Shown here in pieces: positions 24,922-33,794 of a stretch of 64,000 nt of DNA. The DNA is taken from contig JACRTY010000036.1 of the NCBI GenBank assembly GCA_014305025.1, forward strand, positions 62,001 through 126,000. The letters are read 5' to 3'. Numbering within the stretch: the first letter of the stretch is position 1; each line of letters begins with the position of its first letter. This DNA comes from Candidatus Nyctobacter psychrophilus. Lineage in GTDB: Bacteria; Vulcanimicrobiota; Vulcanimicrobiia; Vulcanimicrobiales; Vulcanimicrobiaceae. A model generated the notes under the pieces. It saw only the letters and a list, made by a program, of their open reading frames with translations. It had not been told where the DNA came from and searched no databases. A program made the position numbers and the translations under genes.

Positions 24922-25745
24922 CACGCCCGGCTCGGTGAAAACGTTCGTGCACCGAGCAGCATGCCAAGTGCGATAATGGCGACGAAAAAACTGACGGGCC
25001 AGCCGGCGTGGCCGGATGACCACCCAAAACTCGCATACGCGAGCCCCGTCGACAGCCACACGTCGCTTACGCCGAGGACAATCGCCAGCGCGATCCCGGC
25101 GAGCGGGCGACGGACTAGTGCAAGCGCCGCAGCCGGTGGACCGATCAGAAGTGCGGCGGCGATGAGCACGCCGACGACCTGAGCCGTCTCGGCAACGGCG
25201 AGCGCGACAATCGCGAGGAATGCGAAGCCAACCGCACGCACCGGCACGCCCAAGCCCCGCGCCGTGTCCGCGGCAACGCTGGCAAAGAGGAGTGGACGAA
25301 AGAGCGCACCCAGCGTCACCAATGCGACGGCACCGACGAGGATCACCGCGCGCAGTGAGCCGGCATCCGTTTCAAAGATCGACCCGAACAAGAGCACGCT
25401 CTGGGCGTTCGGATCGCTGGTCTGCAGGTGGAGAAACAGTGCGCCCAGGCCGAGGGCGACGGCGAGCACGAGTCCGGTTGCGAGGTCGCGTTCGCGGGCG
25501 CGTTCGCCGAGGGCTCCGATGGCAAGCGCCGCGGCGAGCGAGAAGGCGATCAGTCCCCACAGCGGAGCGATGCCGACGAGCAGCGCGGCGGCCGCGCCGG
25601 TCAAGCCGATGTCCGTCAACGCATGGCCGGCAAACGAAAGCCCGCGCAACACGACGAAGTAGCCGATCGCGGCGGAGAGCGCGGCGACCACGCCGCCGGA
25701 AAACAGCGCCATCTGCACGCTTGGGCTCGCGAAGAAGTCGTTCAT
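24921..25745 (-). CDS. znuB: ZnuB/MntB-type metal ABC permease (first subunit)
   Basis: This 274-residue ABC-3 family permease carries 'GYFVVLRGLSFAGHALTDIG', 'SVLLFGSIFETDAGSLRAV', 'ARGLGVPVRAVGFAFLAIVA' and 'LIAAALLIGPPAAALALV'. It is clearly related to the second subunit but not a recent copy. The start ATG 25745 overlaps the ATPase stop by four bases, so translation is coupled. It probably moves zinc, since the genes lie beside a Zur-type regulator; manganese cannot be excluded from the sequence. Confidence 0.9.
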   Translation of the reverse strand: MNDFFASPSVQMALFSGGVVAALSAAIGYFVVLRGLSFAGHALTDIGLTGAAAALLVGIAPLWGLIAFSLAAALAIGALGERARERDLATGLVLAVALGLGALFLHLQTSDPNAQSVLLFGSIFETDAGSLRAVILVGAVALVTLGALFRPLLFASVAADTARGLGVPVRAVGFAFLAIVALAVAETAQVVGVLIAAALLIGPPAAALALVRRPLAGIALAIVLGVSDVWLSTGLAYASFGWSSGHAGWPVSFFVAIIALGMLLGARTFSPSRA

Positions 25746-26521
25746 GTACCGGCGACGACGATGATGCGGCCGCGAACCCGCACGACGTCGACGGGTCGAT
25801 CGTAGAGCCGGCTCAAGACGTCCTCGTTGATGATGTGATCCACCGTCCCGAGCGCGGCTCGGCCGTTCGCGAGGTACAGCACGCGGTCGATGGCGCGCAT
25901 AAGGGGATTGACGTCGTGCGCGACCAGCAGCACGGTCATGCCGCGTTCCTGCGCGATGCGCCGGACGAGCGTGACGACGTCGACGGCGCTGCCGAGATCG
26001 AGGTTCGCAAGCGGTTCGTCGAGCAGCAGCAACGCGGGCTCCCCGACGACGGCCTGCGCGATGGCGAGCCGTTGCTGTTCGCCGCCGGAGAGCCGGCCGA
26101 CGGGTTTATCCGCGAGCGCCAGCGCCCCCACATCGCGCAACGCGACTTCGACGCGTTGCGCTCGGGCGCGGTTGGGCAAGGGCAGTCCAAAGCGCTCCCC
26201 GTCGACGCCGAGCGCGACGAAATCGCGGGCCCGCAGCGGAACGTCGCGCGCGAGTTCGATGCGCTGCGGCACGTAGCCGAGCGGTCGATGTTTGCGGCGC
26301 GGATCGCCGGCAAAAATCCGCACGGTGCCCTCACTGGGCGCTAAAAGGCCAAGCGCCAGGTGCAGCAGCGTCGATTTTCCGGCGCCGTTGCCACCGATGA
26401 TGCCGACGAATTCGCCCGGCGCGATGGCGAACGTTACGTCATCGAGCACGACGCACGCCCCCCGCCGAAACGTCACGTTGGTGAACGCCACGGCGGCTCG
26501 CGTATCCTCCGCGTCGCTCAC
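25742..26521 (-). CDS. znuC: ZnuC-type metal ABC transporter ATPase
   Basis: The 259-residue ATPase has Walker A 'GGNGAGKST', Q-loop 'LGYVPQRIELA', signature 'LSGGEQQRLAIAQAV', Walker B 'PALLLLDEPLANLD' and switch 'LLVAHDVNPL'. The C-terminal extension ('DRPVDVVRVRGRIIVVAGT') is typical of the ZnuC/MntB group. Start GTG 26521 overlaps the stop of the binding-protein gene (GTGA); an in-frame start further upstream is improbable because it lies inside that gene. Confidence 0.92.
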   Translation of the reverse strand: MSDAEDTRAAVAFTNVTFRRGACVVLDDVTFAIAPGEFVGIIGGNGAGKSTLLHLALGLLAPSEGTVRIFAGDPRRKHRPLGYVPQRIELARDVPLRARDFVALGVDGERFGLPLPNRARAQRVEVALRDVGALALADKPVGRLSGGEQQRLAIAQAVVGEPALLLLDEPLANLDLGSAVDVVTLVRRIAQERGMTVLLVAHDVNPLMRAIDRVLYLANGRAALGTVDHIINEDVLSRLYDRPVDVVRVRGRIIVVAGT

Positions 26522-27417
26522 CTGCGTCGGTACGTTTGCAACGCTCGGGCGAGCGCCCTCAGTTCTCCGTCGAACCAACCCTGCACGCGCATGCCGGGCG
26601 GCAGCGTTTCGGTGACCGGCACGACGGCGACGCCGCTCGTCTGCGCAAGCGCAAGCAAACGCGAGGTGCTCGGTTCGACCGTTTGCCGGTTGTACACGAG
26701 CGCCGCGACGCGTCGTCCTTCGAGGAGGGCCCGCATGGCCGCGACGTCTTGCGGCGCGGGGTCGCTGCCGTTTTCAATGGCTTTGGAAAAGGACGGCGGC
26801 GTTGCAATCTGCAGCGATGCTGCGCGTAATACGGCGTCGAAGACCGGTTCCGTGATCGCGACGGACGTGCCGCGATAACGGCGGCCGAGCGTAAGCGTGC
26901 GCCGCGCGAAGCCGTCGATCCACGCGCGCACGCGCCCGTTTGCGCGTACGAATCCGTTGCGCCGTGCGGGCATGCGGTCGCCTAAATCGGTGACGGTCGC
27001 CGTGCACAGGCGGCGCAACGCCTCGGCCTCGTACCACACGTGAGGATTGTCGCCAGGGCGCCGTCCGGCAAGGGTGCCCACGACGATAACCGTCCGCCCG
27101 TTGCGCGGCGATGCGGCGAGCAGTTTGTCGACAAACGTGTCGTACCCCAGCCCGTTTTCGATGACGAGATCGGCATCGGCCACGGCGTCGGCGTCACGAG
27201 TCGTCGGTTCGTACGCGTGCGGATCCGCACTGGAACTGTTGAGAAGCGTCGTTATGGTCACCGCATTGCCGGCGATCTGATGCACGATGTCGCCGTACAC
27301 GGCTTCGACCGCAACGACGTGTACGCCGGACGCGGAATGTCGGCGTTCTAGAGCGCACGATGACAAGCAGAGAAGCAGACATGCCGCACTGAGAAGATAA
27401 TGACAAAGCCTTCTCAT
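26518..27417 (-). CDS. znuA: ZnuA-type metal-binding lipoprotein of the ABC importer
   Basis: The 299-residue protein has a lipoprotein signal ('LLSAACLLLCLSSC', lipobox cysteine near residue 21), so it is tethered outside the membrane. Metal ligands can be placed in 'DPHAYEP', 'NPHVWYE' and 'ITEPVF', where the third ligand is Glu as in the PsaA/MntC subgroup. The long His-rich loop of E. coli ZnuA is missing. Metal choice therefore rests on context (Zur-like gene, His-rich protein). Start ATG 27417 has AAGGA seven bases upstream; TTG 27420 is the alternative. It is the first gene of an operon whose four genes all overlap by four bases. Confidence 0.9.
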   Translation of the reverse strand: MRRLCHYLLSAACLLLCLSSCALERRHSASGVHVVAVEAVYGDIVHQIAGNAVTITTLLNSSSADPHAYEPTTRDADAVADADLVIENGLGYDTFVDKLLAASPRNGRTVIVVGTLAGRRPGDNPHVWYEAEALRRLCTATVTDLGDRMPARRNGFVRANGRVRAWIDGFARRTLTLGRRYRGTSVAITEPVFDAVLRAASLQIATPPSFSKAIENGSDPAPQDVAAMRALLEGRRVAALVYNRQTVEPSTSRLLALAQTSGVAVVPVTETLPPGMRVQGWFDGELRALARALQTYRRR

Positions 27418-27489
27418 CAATTCATCCTTGCGTGGCTTCCATGGGTTAGTCCTGCGCGGAGATGGCGTGCCCGCGTCGTAGCAACGGCG

Positions 27490-28721
27490 ATGAGCTTACC
27501 GGTCACCGTTTCCGACATCGAGGCCGCGGCCGAGCGTATCGCCGGATATGCGCTACGAACGCCGGCCGTGCCGGCTTCAGCGTTGTCGGAAAAAACGGGC
27601 GCGCGCGTCACGCTCAAACTCGAGACGCGCCAACGCACGGGTTCCTTCAAAGATCGTAGAGCGGCGAACCGGCTGCTGCAACTCGGATCAGACGACCGAG
27701 CGCGCGGTGTGATCGCGATGTCAGCCGGCAATCATGCGCAGGCCGTTGCCTACCAAGCGGCGCGCCTCGGCATTCCGGCGACGATCGTCATGCCGGAGAA
27801 CACGCCGTTCACGAAGGTCCGGCGTACGCAAGCCTTCGGCGCGCGCATCATGTTGTCGGGCGAAAATCTCGCCGATTTGGCGGTGACCGCGCAAGCGGTC
27901 GCCGCCGACGAAGGGCTAACCGTCGTACCTCCCTACGATGACGAGCGGATTATCGCGGGTCAAGGAACGTGCGGCCTCGAGCTGCTGCGCGACGTTCCCG
28001 ATCTCGATGTCGTACTGGTGCCGATCGGCGGCGGCGGCATCATCGCGGGCGTCGCCATCGCCGCCAAGGCGGCGCGTCCGCAGATCGAGATCATCGGCGT
28101 GCAGACCGAACTCTATCCGTCGTACTACCAGGTCCTCAACGGACTGCCGCCTTCACGGCGGTCAAACGATCGCCGAGGGGATCGCCGTCAAATCGATCGG
28201 GGCCATTCCACTGGAGATTGCGACCCGGCTCGTCGACGACGTGATGCTCGTGTCGGAGCAGTCCATCGAAGCGGCGATCCATCTGCTCATCGAAGAGGAA
28301 AAACTCGTTGCCGAGGGCGCGGGCGCCGTGCCGGTCGCGGCCTTATTCGATCGGCCCGAGCGGTTCGCGGGCCGCAACGTCGCTCTGATCATCTGCGGCG
28401 GAAACATCGACACGGGCTTGCTCGCCAACGTCATCGCGCGCGTGCGTCTGTGCGAAGGACGCGTCGTGCGCATGCGAGTCGAGATCATGGATCGGCCCGG
28501 TGTGCTGGCGGAAGTCGCAAAAAACTAATCGGCGAATGCGGCGCCAACATTCTCGATGTCACACATCAACGTCTGTTCCATGATGTGCCGTCAAAAAACG
28601 CCGAACTCGACATTACTTTCGAGACAGCGCTCCAGCCGACGTCGAGCAGATTCGCGCGAAGCTCCACGCTGCGCGGTACGCGACCAGCGTTCTTGAATCG
28701 GCTTCAAAAATTTCGGTCTGA
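27490..28721 (+). pseudogene. ilvA: Threonine dehydratase (catabolic, ACT domain) with three frame changes
   Basis: The PLP domain starts at ATG 27490: 'LKLETRQRTGSFKDRRAANR' with the cofactor lysine, 'SAGNHAQAVAYQA', 'VPIGGGGIIAGVAIA'. At about 28151 the frame shifts by one: 'NGLPP' continues as 'LHGGQTIAEGIAVKSIG'. At a run of six A (28519-28524) it shifts back: 'VAK' continues as 'LIGECGANILDVTHQR', the ACT domain. Near 28630 it shifts again, to 'DVEQIRAKLHAARYATSVLE', ending at 28721. All parts are intact at protein level, so sequencing error is as likely as decay. The enzyme deaminates threonine to 2-oxobutanoate. It is divergent from znuA with only 72 bases between. Confidence 0.85.
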
Positions 28722-28894
28722 GTCGCAAAGGCGCTTGCAAGTCACCCCAGATCGTTTTCATTACAGTGCCTCAGGCAAGAAGTTCGTGGCGTTACGCAAT
28801 TCTGACAATGTCGATAATAGACGGCTCACCGCGTATATCGGTGCTTCCGTCGGCGATGAACGAATGACTTGGCTTGAAGACCGCACTGTTCCGT
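28722..28894 (+). other. Unassigned coding-like patch
   Basis: A frame from about 28735 to 28896 reads 'FHYSASGKKFVALRNSDN' and 'RLTAYIGASVGDERMTW', with a start only at a TTG. It looks like part of a protein but I cannot place it. Base composition is less GC-rich than its surroundings. Confidence 0.3.
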
Positions 28895-29104
28895 AAGTCC
28901 GCTTCGCGAAACTATATCGCGGGAACGAAAAGGCTGCAAACTACTTTAGCGAATTCAGCAGTACCTCGCGCCACTGTTTCAACGGCCTTACACATGGAGT
29001 GAGCGAGAGTGGCGCAATCTGTGGGATGATATGTTTACGTTTTACGCCTACGACCCCGAGAAAACGTTTGTCTCGGCTGCGGATCCGTTAATGGCACCCT
29101 TCTA
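28895..29104 (+). pseudogene. N-terminal fragment of a DUF262 (GmrSD-like) protein
   Basis: One frame reads 'GTKRLQTTLANS'; after a frame change near 28955 the next reads 'QQYLAPLFQRPYTWSEREW' followed by 'RNLWDDM'. This is the classic DUF262 opening (a ParB-like nuclease fold found in GmrSD type IV restriction enzymes and relatives), including the FQRPYxW and LWDD motifs. It ends at TAA 29102-29104 after about 35 more residues. The rest of the protein, normally several hundred residues, is missing. Confidence 0.6.
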
Positions 29105-29290
29105 ATGGCGGTTCGCTTTGTGCGGTCGCTTCTCAATCACCTGAGTTTATCAATCGGAGAGGACCGTCATTACTGGCATATGACCATCCGTCTCCGAAAT
29201 GGTCGTTTCATGTTGCGCATGCTCGGCGGCGCTGACGGACCTGACTTGACGCAGTACCTCTTGCGCCAACAGAAAGCTCTAGAGACTTGA
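29105..29290 (+). CDS. Small ORF of unknown function, possibly a gene fragment
   Basis: A 61-codon ATG frame starts at the base after the stop of the DUF262 fragment. It contains 'LLNHLSLSIGEDRHYWHMT' and 'DLTQYLLRQQKAL'. I recognise no family. It may be debris of the same decayed gene as its neighbours. Confidence 0.3.
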   Translation: MAVRFVRSLLNHLSLSIGEDRHYWHMTIRLRNGRFMLRMLGGADGPDLTQYLLRQQKALET

Positions 29291-29359
29291 GCGCTCCATG
29301 GCGCAGTGTGGTCCCGAATCCGGGCGCTGGTGTTGGCAGTGCCCGATGCGCGAAAGGGG

Positions 29360-30085
29360 CTACAGTCGGAGGTTGAACTGCACGAACGGGAGGATGCCCG
29401 CGTTGTGATCGGCCGGTGCCGTGCTGCGGGCGTAGCTGATCGTTTGATTGACGTAACGCACGCCGTAGCCGAACGACACCCGGCTGCGCGCGCGGGCGAC
29501 GTAGCGTATCTCGGCATCGATCTGCGTGCCTGCTTCGGGATCGTAGCGATCCGGGGCGCCGGGAATGCCTGGGTACACGTGCAGCGTTCCGTGCGCTTGC
29601 GGAAGCCCGCCGACGGTGAGTTCCAACCGAGAGGTCGGCGTGGCGTCGAACGTCTCGTGCAGTTCCAGCCGCACCCCGTCGGCAAATGACGTGAACGAGC
29701 CCGGCGGCGCAATGCGATCGGTCGTGGAAGCGATCACGCCGTAGCCGATCCCGAAAGCCAGCCGCGGCGTCGTGTACAACCGGATCGTGGCGTCTCCGGT
29801 CTCAATCGTGCTGCGCGACTGATCGGAGGGATCACCGTAGCGACGGGTGCGTGCATAAGGCATGCCTTCTGCGTGCAGTTCGACGCCCCGCAAGCGGGCA
29901 TCGAAGTCGACGATGCCGACCGGAATGCCGCCGACGCGCGTCTCCCCGACCACGCTGCCGTGCGTGCCGACAAACGGTGCTGCGGCGATGCTGAAGGTCA
30001 CTTGAGCCGTGGCCGGGACGGCGGTGGCGGCAAACGCCGCTAGCGCGACTGCCGCGAATCGTGCACGGATCCGGCGTACGCAAAT
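29360..30085 (-). CDS. Exported beta-barrel-like protein
   Basis: A clear signal peptide ('RFAAVALAAFAATAVPATA', cleaved before 'QVTFS') is followed by about 210 residues of alternating beta strands ending with a Leu-Arg-Leu strand ('HNAGILPFVQFNLRL'), typical of outer-membrane barrels. No ATG, GTG or TTG stands in frame between the upstream stop (30090-30092) and the signal peptide. The only candidates are ATT 30085 or a CTG at 30103 that overlaps the previous gene, so the start is tentative. It follows the phosphoesterase gene directly and may be co-translated with it. Confidence 0.65.
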   Translation of the reverse strand: MCVRRIRARFAAVALAAFAATAVPATAQVTFSIAAAPFVGTHGSVVGETRVGGIPVGIVDFDARLRGVELHAEGMPYARTRRYGDPSDQSRSTIETGDATIRLYTTPRLAFGIGYGVIASTTDRIAPPGSFTSFADGVRLELHETFDATPTSRLELTVGGLPQAHGTLHVYPGIPGAPDRYDPEAGTQIDAEIRYVARARSRVSFGYGVRYVNQTISYARSTAPADHNAGILPFVQFNLRL

Positions 30086-30089
30086 CCAA

Positions 30090-31445
30090 CTATGCCGGAT
30101 CAGGGGCTTCTCCCGTCTCGACTTGGCGTTGGAAAAATGCCCTGCGATACCGCGCCTGGATCGTCGCGAAAGGCGGCGGACTCTGCGAGAAATCGAAGCA
30201 GTCGCGCAGATCGTCGGAGAGCGCATCGCGCGTACCGAGCGTCGGCAACGCGAAGGCTTCTTCGGTGAAATGCAAGATGCTGCCGAATTCGTGCTGGACG
30301 TGCGACACGTAACCGTGCTTCGCATAGGGCGAAATCACTAGCAGCGGCACGCGGAAACCCAAGCCCATGCGGTCGACCGGCGGTGGGGCGACGTGATCGT
30401 ACCAGCCGCCCCAGTCGTCCCACACGACGAAGATTGCTGTCGACGACCAATACGGGCTCGCGCCGACCGCGTTGACGACCGAAGCCACCCATGACGGTCC
30501 CGTGTTACTGTGCGCCAGCGGGTGATCGGAGTTCGGGAAGCTTGGAATCACCCAACTGACTTGCGGTAACGTCCCTTTACTCACGTCGCTAAATATTTGT
30601 GTTTCCGGATTGGTTTCGTTGGTCGTCCAGTCGTTGCCGTAACGGATATGGCGGATGGCATCGAAGGCGGAAAACGTACTGCCGGATTGCGCCTGCAGCG
30701 GCGGCGTGTAATAACGCCAACTCACCGCCGCGGCGTCCATGCGATCGGCCAAGGTCGCATAGTCGAAACACGGCGTAACGCCGGTCGTGTCGCTGCCGTC
30801 GGGCGCAAGGAGCGGGACGACGGTTCCGGGCGGCGCATCGCAACCCCAGGGCGCAACGGTGGGCGTTTCATCGGCGTCGGCCGATTGCCCGGCAATCAAG
30901 TACTGGTGGGCCGGGTAACTCGGACCGCTGTTCGACTCGAAATTTCGATCCGCCAACGTGTACTGCGCTGCAAGCTGCCGGTACGGTGCCGTCTCCACGG
31001 ACGGGACGTACGCGTAGGGCAACGTCGGGTCGGCGCCGGGAATGACGGAATACATTCCGTTAATGATACCGTAGCCTTGCTCGAGATCGAACCCGTTCAG
31101 CTGGCCCCCGTTGTAGGCGGCTTCGAACGAATAGTGAAAGTGGCCGATGTCCCGGCCGTCTTCGAGCGGAATGGGCCGCAGCGCAATGGTGGAGCCGTCG
31201 TGCAGCGTGCCGGTCGTCGCCGTGTCGGCTCCCGGATATCCGGCGAACAGATTGTCGAAGCTGCGATTTTCCTGCACGATGATGACGACATGCTTAATGC
31301 GCGACGCACCCGTTGTCGTATTCGAGCCGCCGCCCGGTGCAGGCAGCGGCTGCCCAGCCGTCCCTGCACCCGACCCGCCGCAGCCACTCGTTGCGAGAAT
31401 GCAGCACGACGCGGTCAGTACGACCGCATGCTCGCCAAACTTCAT
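30090..31445 (-). CDS. Phospholipase C/acid phosphatase-type phosphoesterase, lipoprotein
   Basis: The 451-residue protein begins with a lipoprotein signal (lipobox 'LATSGC'), so it is exported and lipid-anchored. The phosphoesterase family domain follows: '[21 protein letters not shown]', '[11 protein letters not shown]', '[20 protein letters not shown]', '[14 protein letters not shown]' and '[17 protein letters not shown]'. These match the family that includes bacterial non-haemolytic phospholipase C and acid phosphatase AcpA, which hydrolyse phosphate esters. A role in phosphate scavenging is plausible. The Glu-Asn pair in 'QENRSF' and the '[10 protein letters not shown]' block form the metal site. 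Confidence 0.88.
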   Translation of the reverse strand: MKFGEHAVVLTASCCILATSGCGGSGAGTAGQPLPAPGGGSNTTTGASRIKHVVIIVQENRSFDNLFAGYPGADTATTGTLHDGSTIALRPIPLEDGRDIGHFHYSFEAAYNGGQLNGFDLEQGYGIINGMYSVIPGADPTLPYAYVPSVETAPYRQLAAQYTLADRNFESNSGPSYPAHQYLIAGQSADADETPTVAPWGCDAPPGTVVPLLAPDGSDTTGVTPCFDYATLADRMDAAAVSWRYYTPPLQAQSGSTFSAFDAIRHIRYGNDWTTNETNPETQIFSDVSKGTLPQVSWVIPSFPNSDHPLAHSNTGPSWVASVVNAVGASPYWSSTAIFVVWDDWGGWYDHVAPPPVDRMGLGFRVPLLVISPYAKHGYVSHVQHEFGSILHFTEEAFALPTLGTRDALSDDLRDCFDFSQSPPPFATIQARYRRAFFQRQVETGEAPDPA

Positions 31446-31700
31446 CGCGCCGGGGTGCGGCCCGGAAGCGCTTGGTCCCTGCTGCGTATCGATTCTGAGA
31501 CGGGGAGGTGCTTTGGCGGCGTGGTTTCCGGGGACACCGAAGGCATGAAAAGATCGGCCGCGTTGAGTACCGTTGCCCGTGCACTTGCGCTCGCGGTTCC
31601 CATCGCCTCTTGAATCAAGATTTCGGCAAACGGCGCAAACGTTCTCCGCGCGGGGAACGTACTGGCGCTTGTACGGCAACTTTCAGCACGCCTAGGAACA

Positions 31701-32729
31701 CTAGCCGAAAAGCCGTAGAGTCCGGTCGGTGCTGCGGATTTGCTCGAGCGAGCACGTGCGCGCGGCTTTGTCCGGGCGCCAGCGCAGGGGTCGCGTGCCG
31801 TGCCGAAAGCGGTCGCTCGTGACTTGATCGAAGGCGACTTCGAGCACGAGTTCAGGCCGTAACACTTGCCACGCGCTCGATGCACCCCGGTTCCAACGGC
31901 TGGGCCCGCCCGGCGCGCGCCCATCGAACGACGTCGCCGCGTGCAGCGGACGTAGGCGATCGAGCAGCGCTCGTTTTTCGGCGCCGGAAAAGCCTGACGT
32001 GAACCCGACGTAATCCAGTCGTCCGCCATCATCGTAGAGCCCGAGCAGCAGCGAACCCACTCCCTCGCGCACGCTCGTGCGATATCCGCCGACGACGCAG
32101 TCGGCACTTCGGATTGCCTTGACCTTGACGACCGCATCGCGTTCTCCGGCGCGGTACGGCGCGTTCAGTCGCTTGGCGACGATGCCGTCCAGCGCTCCGC
32201 CGACGCGGCCGAACCAATCGTCCACCGTGGCCCGCTCGCGCGTGGCCGGGGAAAGGCGCAGCCGCGGGTCGTTGCCTTCCATAAATCGCTCGGTGAAGCG
32301 CTCCAACCGCGGGCGCCGCTGCTCCAGCGGTGCTTCGACGTAGGCCGTTCCCGCATCGTCGGCGAGGAGATCGAAGACCAGGTACGTCGCGGGCGTCTGG
32401 TGCGCCAGCCGCGTCACGCGTGAGGCAGCGGGATGAATGCGCTGCAGCAGATCATCGAAGGAAAGGGCGTCGCCGCTCGGCACGACGAGTTCGCCGTCGA
32501 GCACGAATTGCGGCGCACCGAGTGTGCGTAAACGTTCGACGATCTCCGGAAAGTAGCGCGCCAGCGGCGTTCCCGATTTCGACTGCAGCGCGATCTCGTC
32601 GCCGTCGCGGAACGCGAGGCACCGAAAGCCGTCCCACTTCGGCTCGTATTGCCAGCCGGCGTCGCGCGGAATCTCCCCGACGAGCCGCGCCTCCATCGGA
32701 GGCAGATCGAGCGGGACCGGGAGCCTCAC
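31701..32729 (-). CDS. ligD: ATP-dependent DNA ligase (LigD ligase domain as a separate protein)
   Basis: The 342-residue protein has the nucleotidyltransferase motif 'YEPKWDGFRCLAF' with the AMP-accepting lysine, 'FVLDGELVV', 'DGIVAKRLNAPYRAG' and 'AVVKVKAIRSADCVVGGY', followed by the OB-fold part 'GFTSGFSGAEKRALLDRL'. This is the ligase half of bacterial LigD, used in non-homologous end joining with Ku. Start GTG 32729 overlaps the stop of the polymerase gene (GTGA). There is no 3'-phosphoesterase domain in either gene and no Ku gene in the window. Confidence 0.92.
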   Translation of the reverse strand: MRLPVPLDLPPMEARLVGEIPRDAGWQYEPKWDGFRCLAFRDGDEIALQSKSGTPLARYFPEIVERLRTLGAPQFVLDGELVVPSGDALSFDDLLQRIHPAASRVTRLAHQTPATYLVFDLLADDAGTAYVEAPLEQRRPRLERFTERFMEGNDPRLRLSPATRERATVDDWFGRVGGALDGIVAKRLNAPYRAGERDAVVKVKAIRSADCVVGGYRTSVREGVGSLLLGLYDDGGRLDYVGFTSGFSGAEKRALLDRLRPLHAATSFDGRAPGGPSRWNRGASSAWQVLRPELVLEVAFDQVTSDRFRHGTRPLRWRPDKAARTCSLEQIRSTDRTLRLFG

Positions 32730-33679
32730 ATCAACGGCGCCAGGTCGACGCGCTTGGTGCGTCCGACCAGCAGCGGTCGCCACAGATCACCCGTGCGCGC
32801 CAAGCGCTGCCGCACGTTGTCCACCCGGAAGTCGCCGACCGTGATACCGTTCGCAATCTCATCCCACGTCACCGGCGTCGACACCGTCGCTCGCGGCGTC
32901 GGCCGGACAGAATACACCGACGCCAAGGTGCGTCCCCAAGCATTCTGATTGTAATCGACGAGCACGCGCCCCTTAGGACGTTTCGCGATCTTGTACTCAG
33001 CAGTCAGAATGTCGGGGCGCTTGGCCGCTGCGGCATAGGCAAACGCCTTGGCGAACCGCCAGACGTCGTGCTGCACGGGACCGCGTACGATCGGAACGTA
33101 CACGTGAATCCCGTTCGACCCTGACGTTTTGGCGTACGCCGGCATGTGAAGGTCGTCGAGCGCTTCCTTCACCACGAGCGCCGCTTCGCGCACGACGTCG
33201 AACGGCGTGCCGCCGCCGGCTCCGTCTTTCACCGGATCGAGATCGAAGTGCAGATAATCCGGCCGCTGCACGTCGTCACAGCGGGCGTACCACTGATTGA
33301 GGTCGATGCAGCCGAGGTTGATGATCCACAGCAACGCCGCGGTGTCGTCGACGACGGGAAAATCAATGATGTTTCCCGAGTCGTGTTCGATCCGGCAGGT
33401 GTGTAACCACGCCGGAGCGCCCGCCGGCGTCCGCTTCATGAAGAAGAACTCGCCCGCAGCGCCGTGCGGATAGCGCTTCATGACCATCGCGCGATCCTTG
33501 ACGTGCGGCAACAGCAGTGGCGCGACGTCGAGATAATACTGGAGCAGATCACGCTTGGTGAGGTTCGCTTCGGCGAAGAACACTTTGCTCAAGTTCGTGA
33601 CGTTGAACGCGCGCTCTCCGATGTGGAGCGTCGCCCCCTCAGCCTCGCGCGGCAGCGCCACCATCACCTTCGCCGGCAT
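32726..33679 (-). CDS. ligD: LigD-type primase-polymerase domain protein
   Basis: The 317-residue protein is the polymerase half of LigD: 'FNVTNLSKVFF', 'LTKRDLLQYYLDVAPLLLPHV', the metal-binding 'YLHFDLDPVK', 'AKTSGSNGIHVYVPI' and 'VLVDYNQNAWGRT'. These proteins add ribo- or deoxynucleotides at breaks before ligation. Start ATG 33679 was chosen because the open frame upstream of it does not look coding. It is the first gene of the pair and is divergent from xthA, 115 bases away, so repair genes are clustered here. Confidence 0.92.
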   Translation of the reverse strand: MPAKVMVALPREAEGATLHIGERAFNVTNLSKVFFAEANLTKRDLLQYYLDVAPLLLPHVKDRAMVMKRYPHGAAGEFFFMKRTPAGAPAWLHTCRIEHDSGNIIDFPVVDDTAALLWIINLGCIDLNQWYARCDDVQRPDYLHFDLDPVKDGAGGGTPFDVVREAALVVKEALDDLHMPAYAKTSGSNGIHVYVPIVRGPVQHDVWRFAKAFAYAAAAKRPDILTAEYKIAKRPKGRVLVDYNQNAWGRTLASVYSVRPTPRATVSTPVTWDEIANGITVGDFRVDNVRQRLARTGDLWRPLLVGRTKRVDLAPLM

Positions 33680-33794
33680 AGTCCGTGGTTTGTCGGGCTT
33701 CGCCCGACTTCCACCTGGTACGGTTCCGTAAACAACCGGGCATGGCCGCGGATGGTGCGCAGTAGTCGACGCAAGCGCGGCGAATCGCGGCGCG

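Noticed and set aside
27400-28896. Reading the 498-codon frame as one protein
   Set aside because: Its last 240 codons lack any dehydratase motif except for the ACT piece; the real protein uses other frames.
29306-29689. Plus-strand ORF of 127 codons
   Set aside because: It is antisense to the barrel gene and lacks any known pattern.
31446-31700. Possible regulatory RNA or gene between phosphoesterase and ligase
   Set aside because: No conserved-looking frame or hairpin with a T-run was found in either direction.
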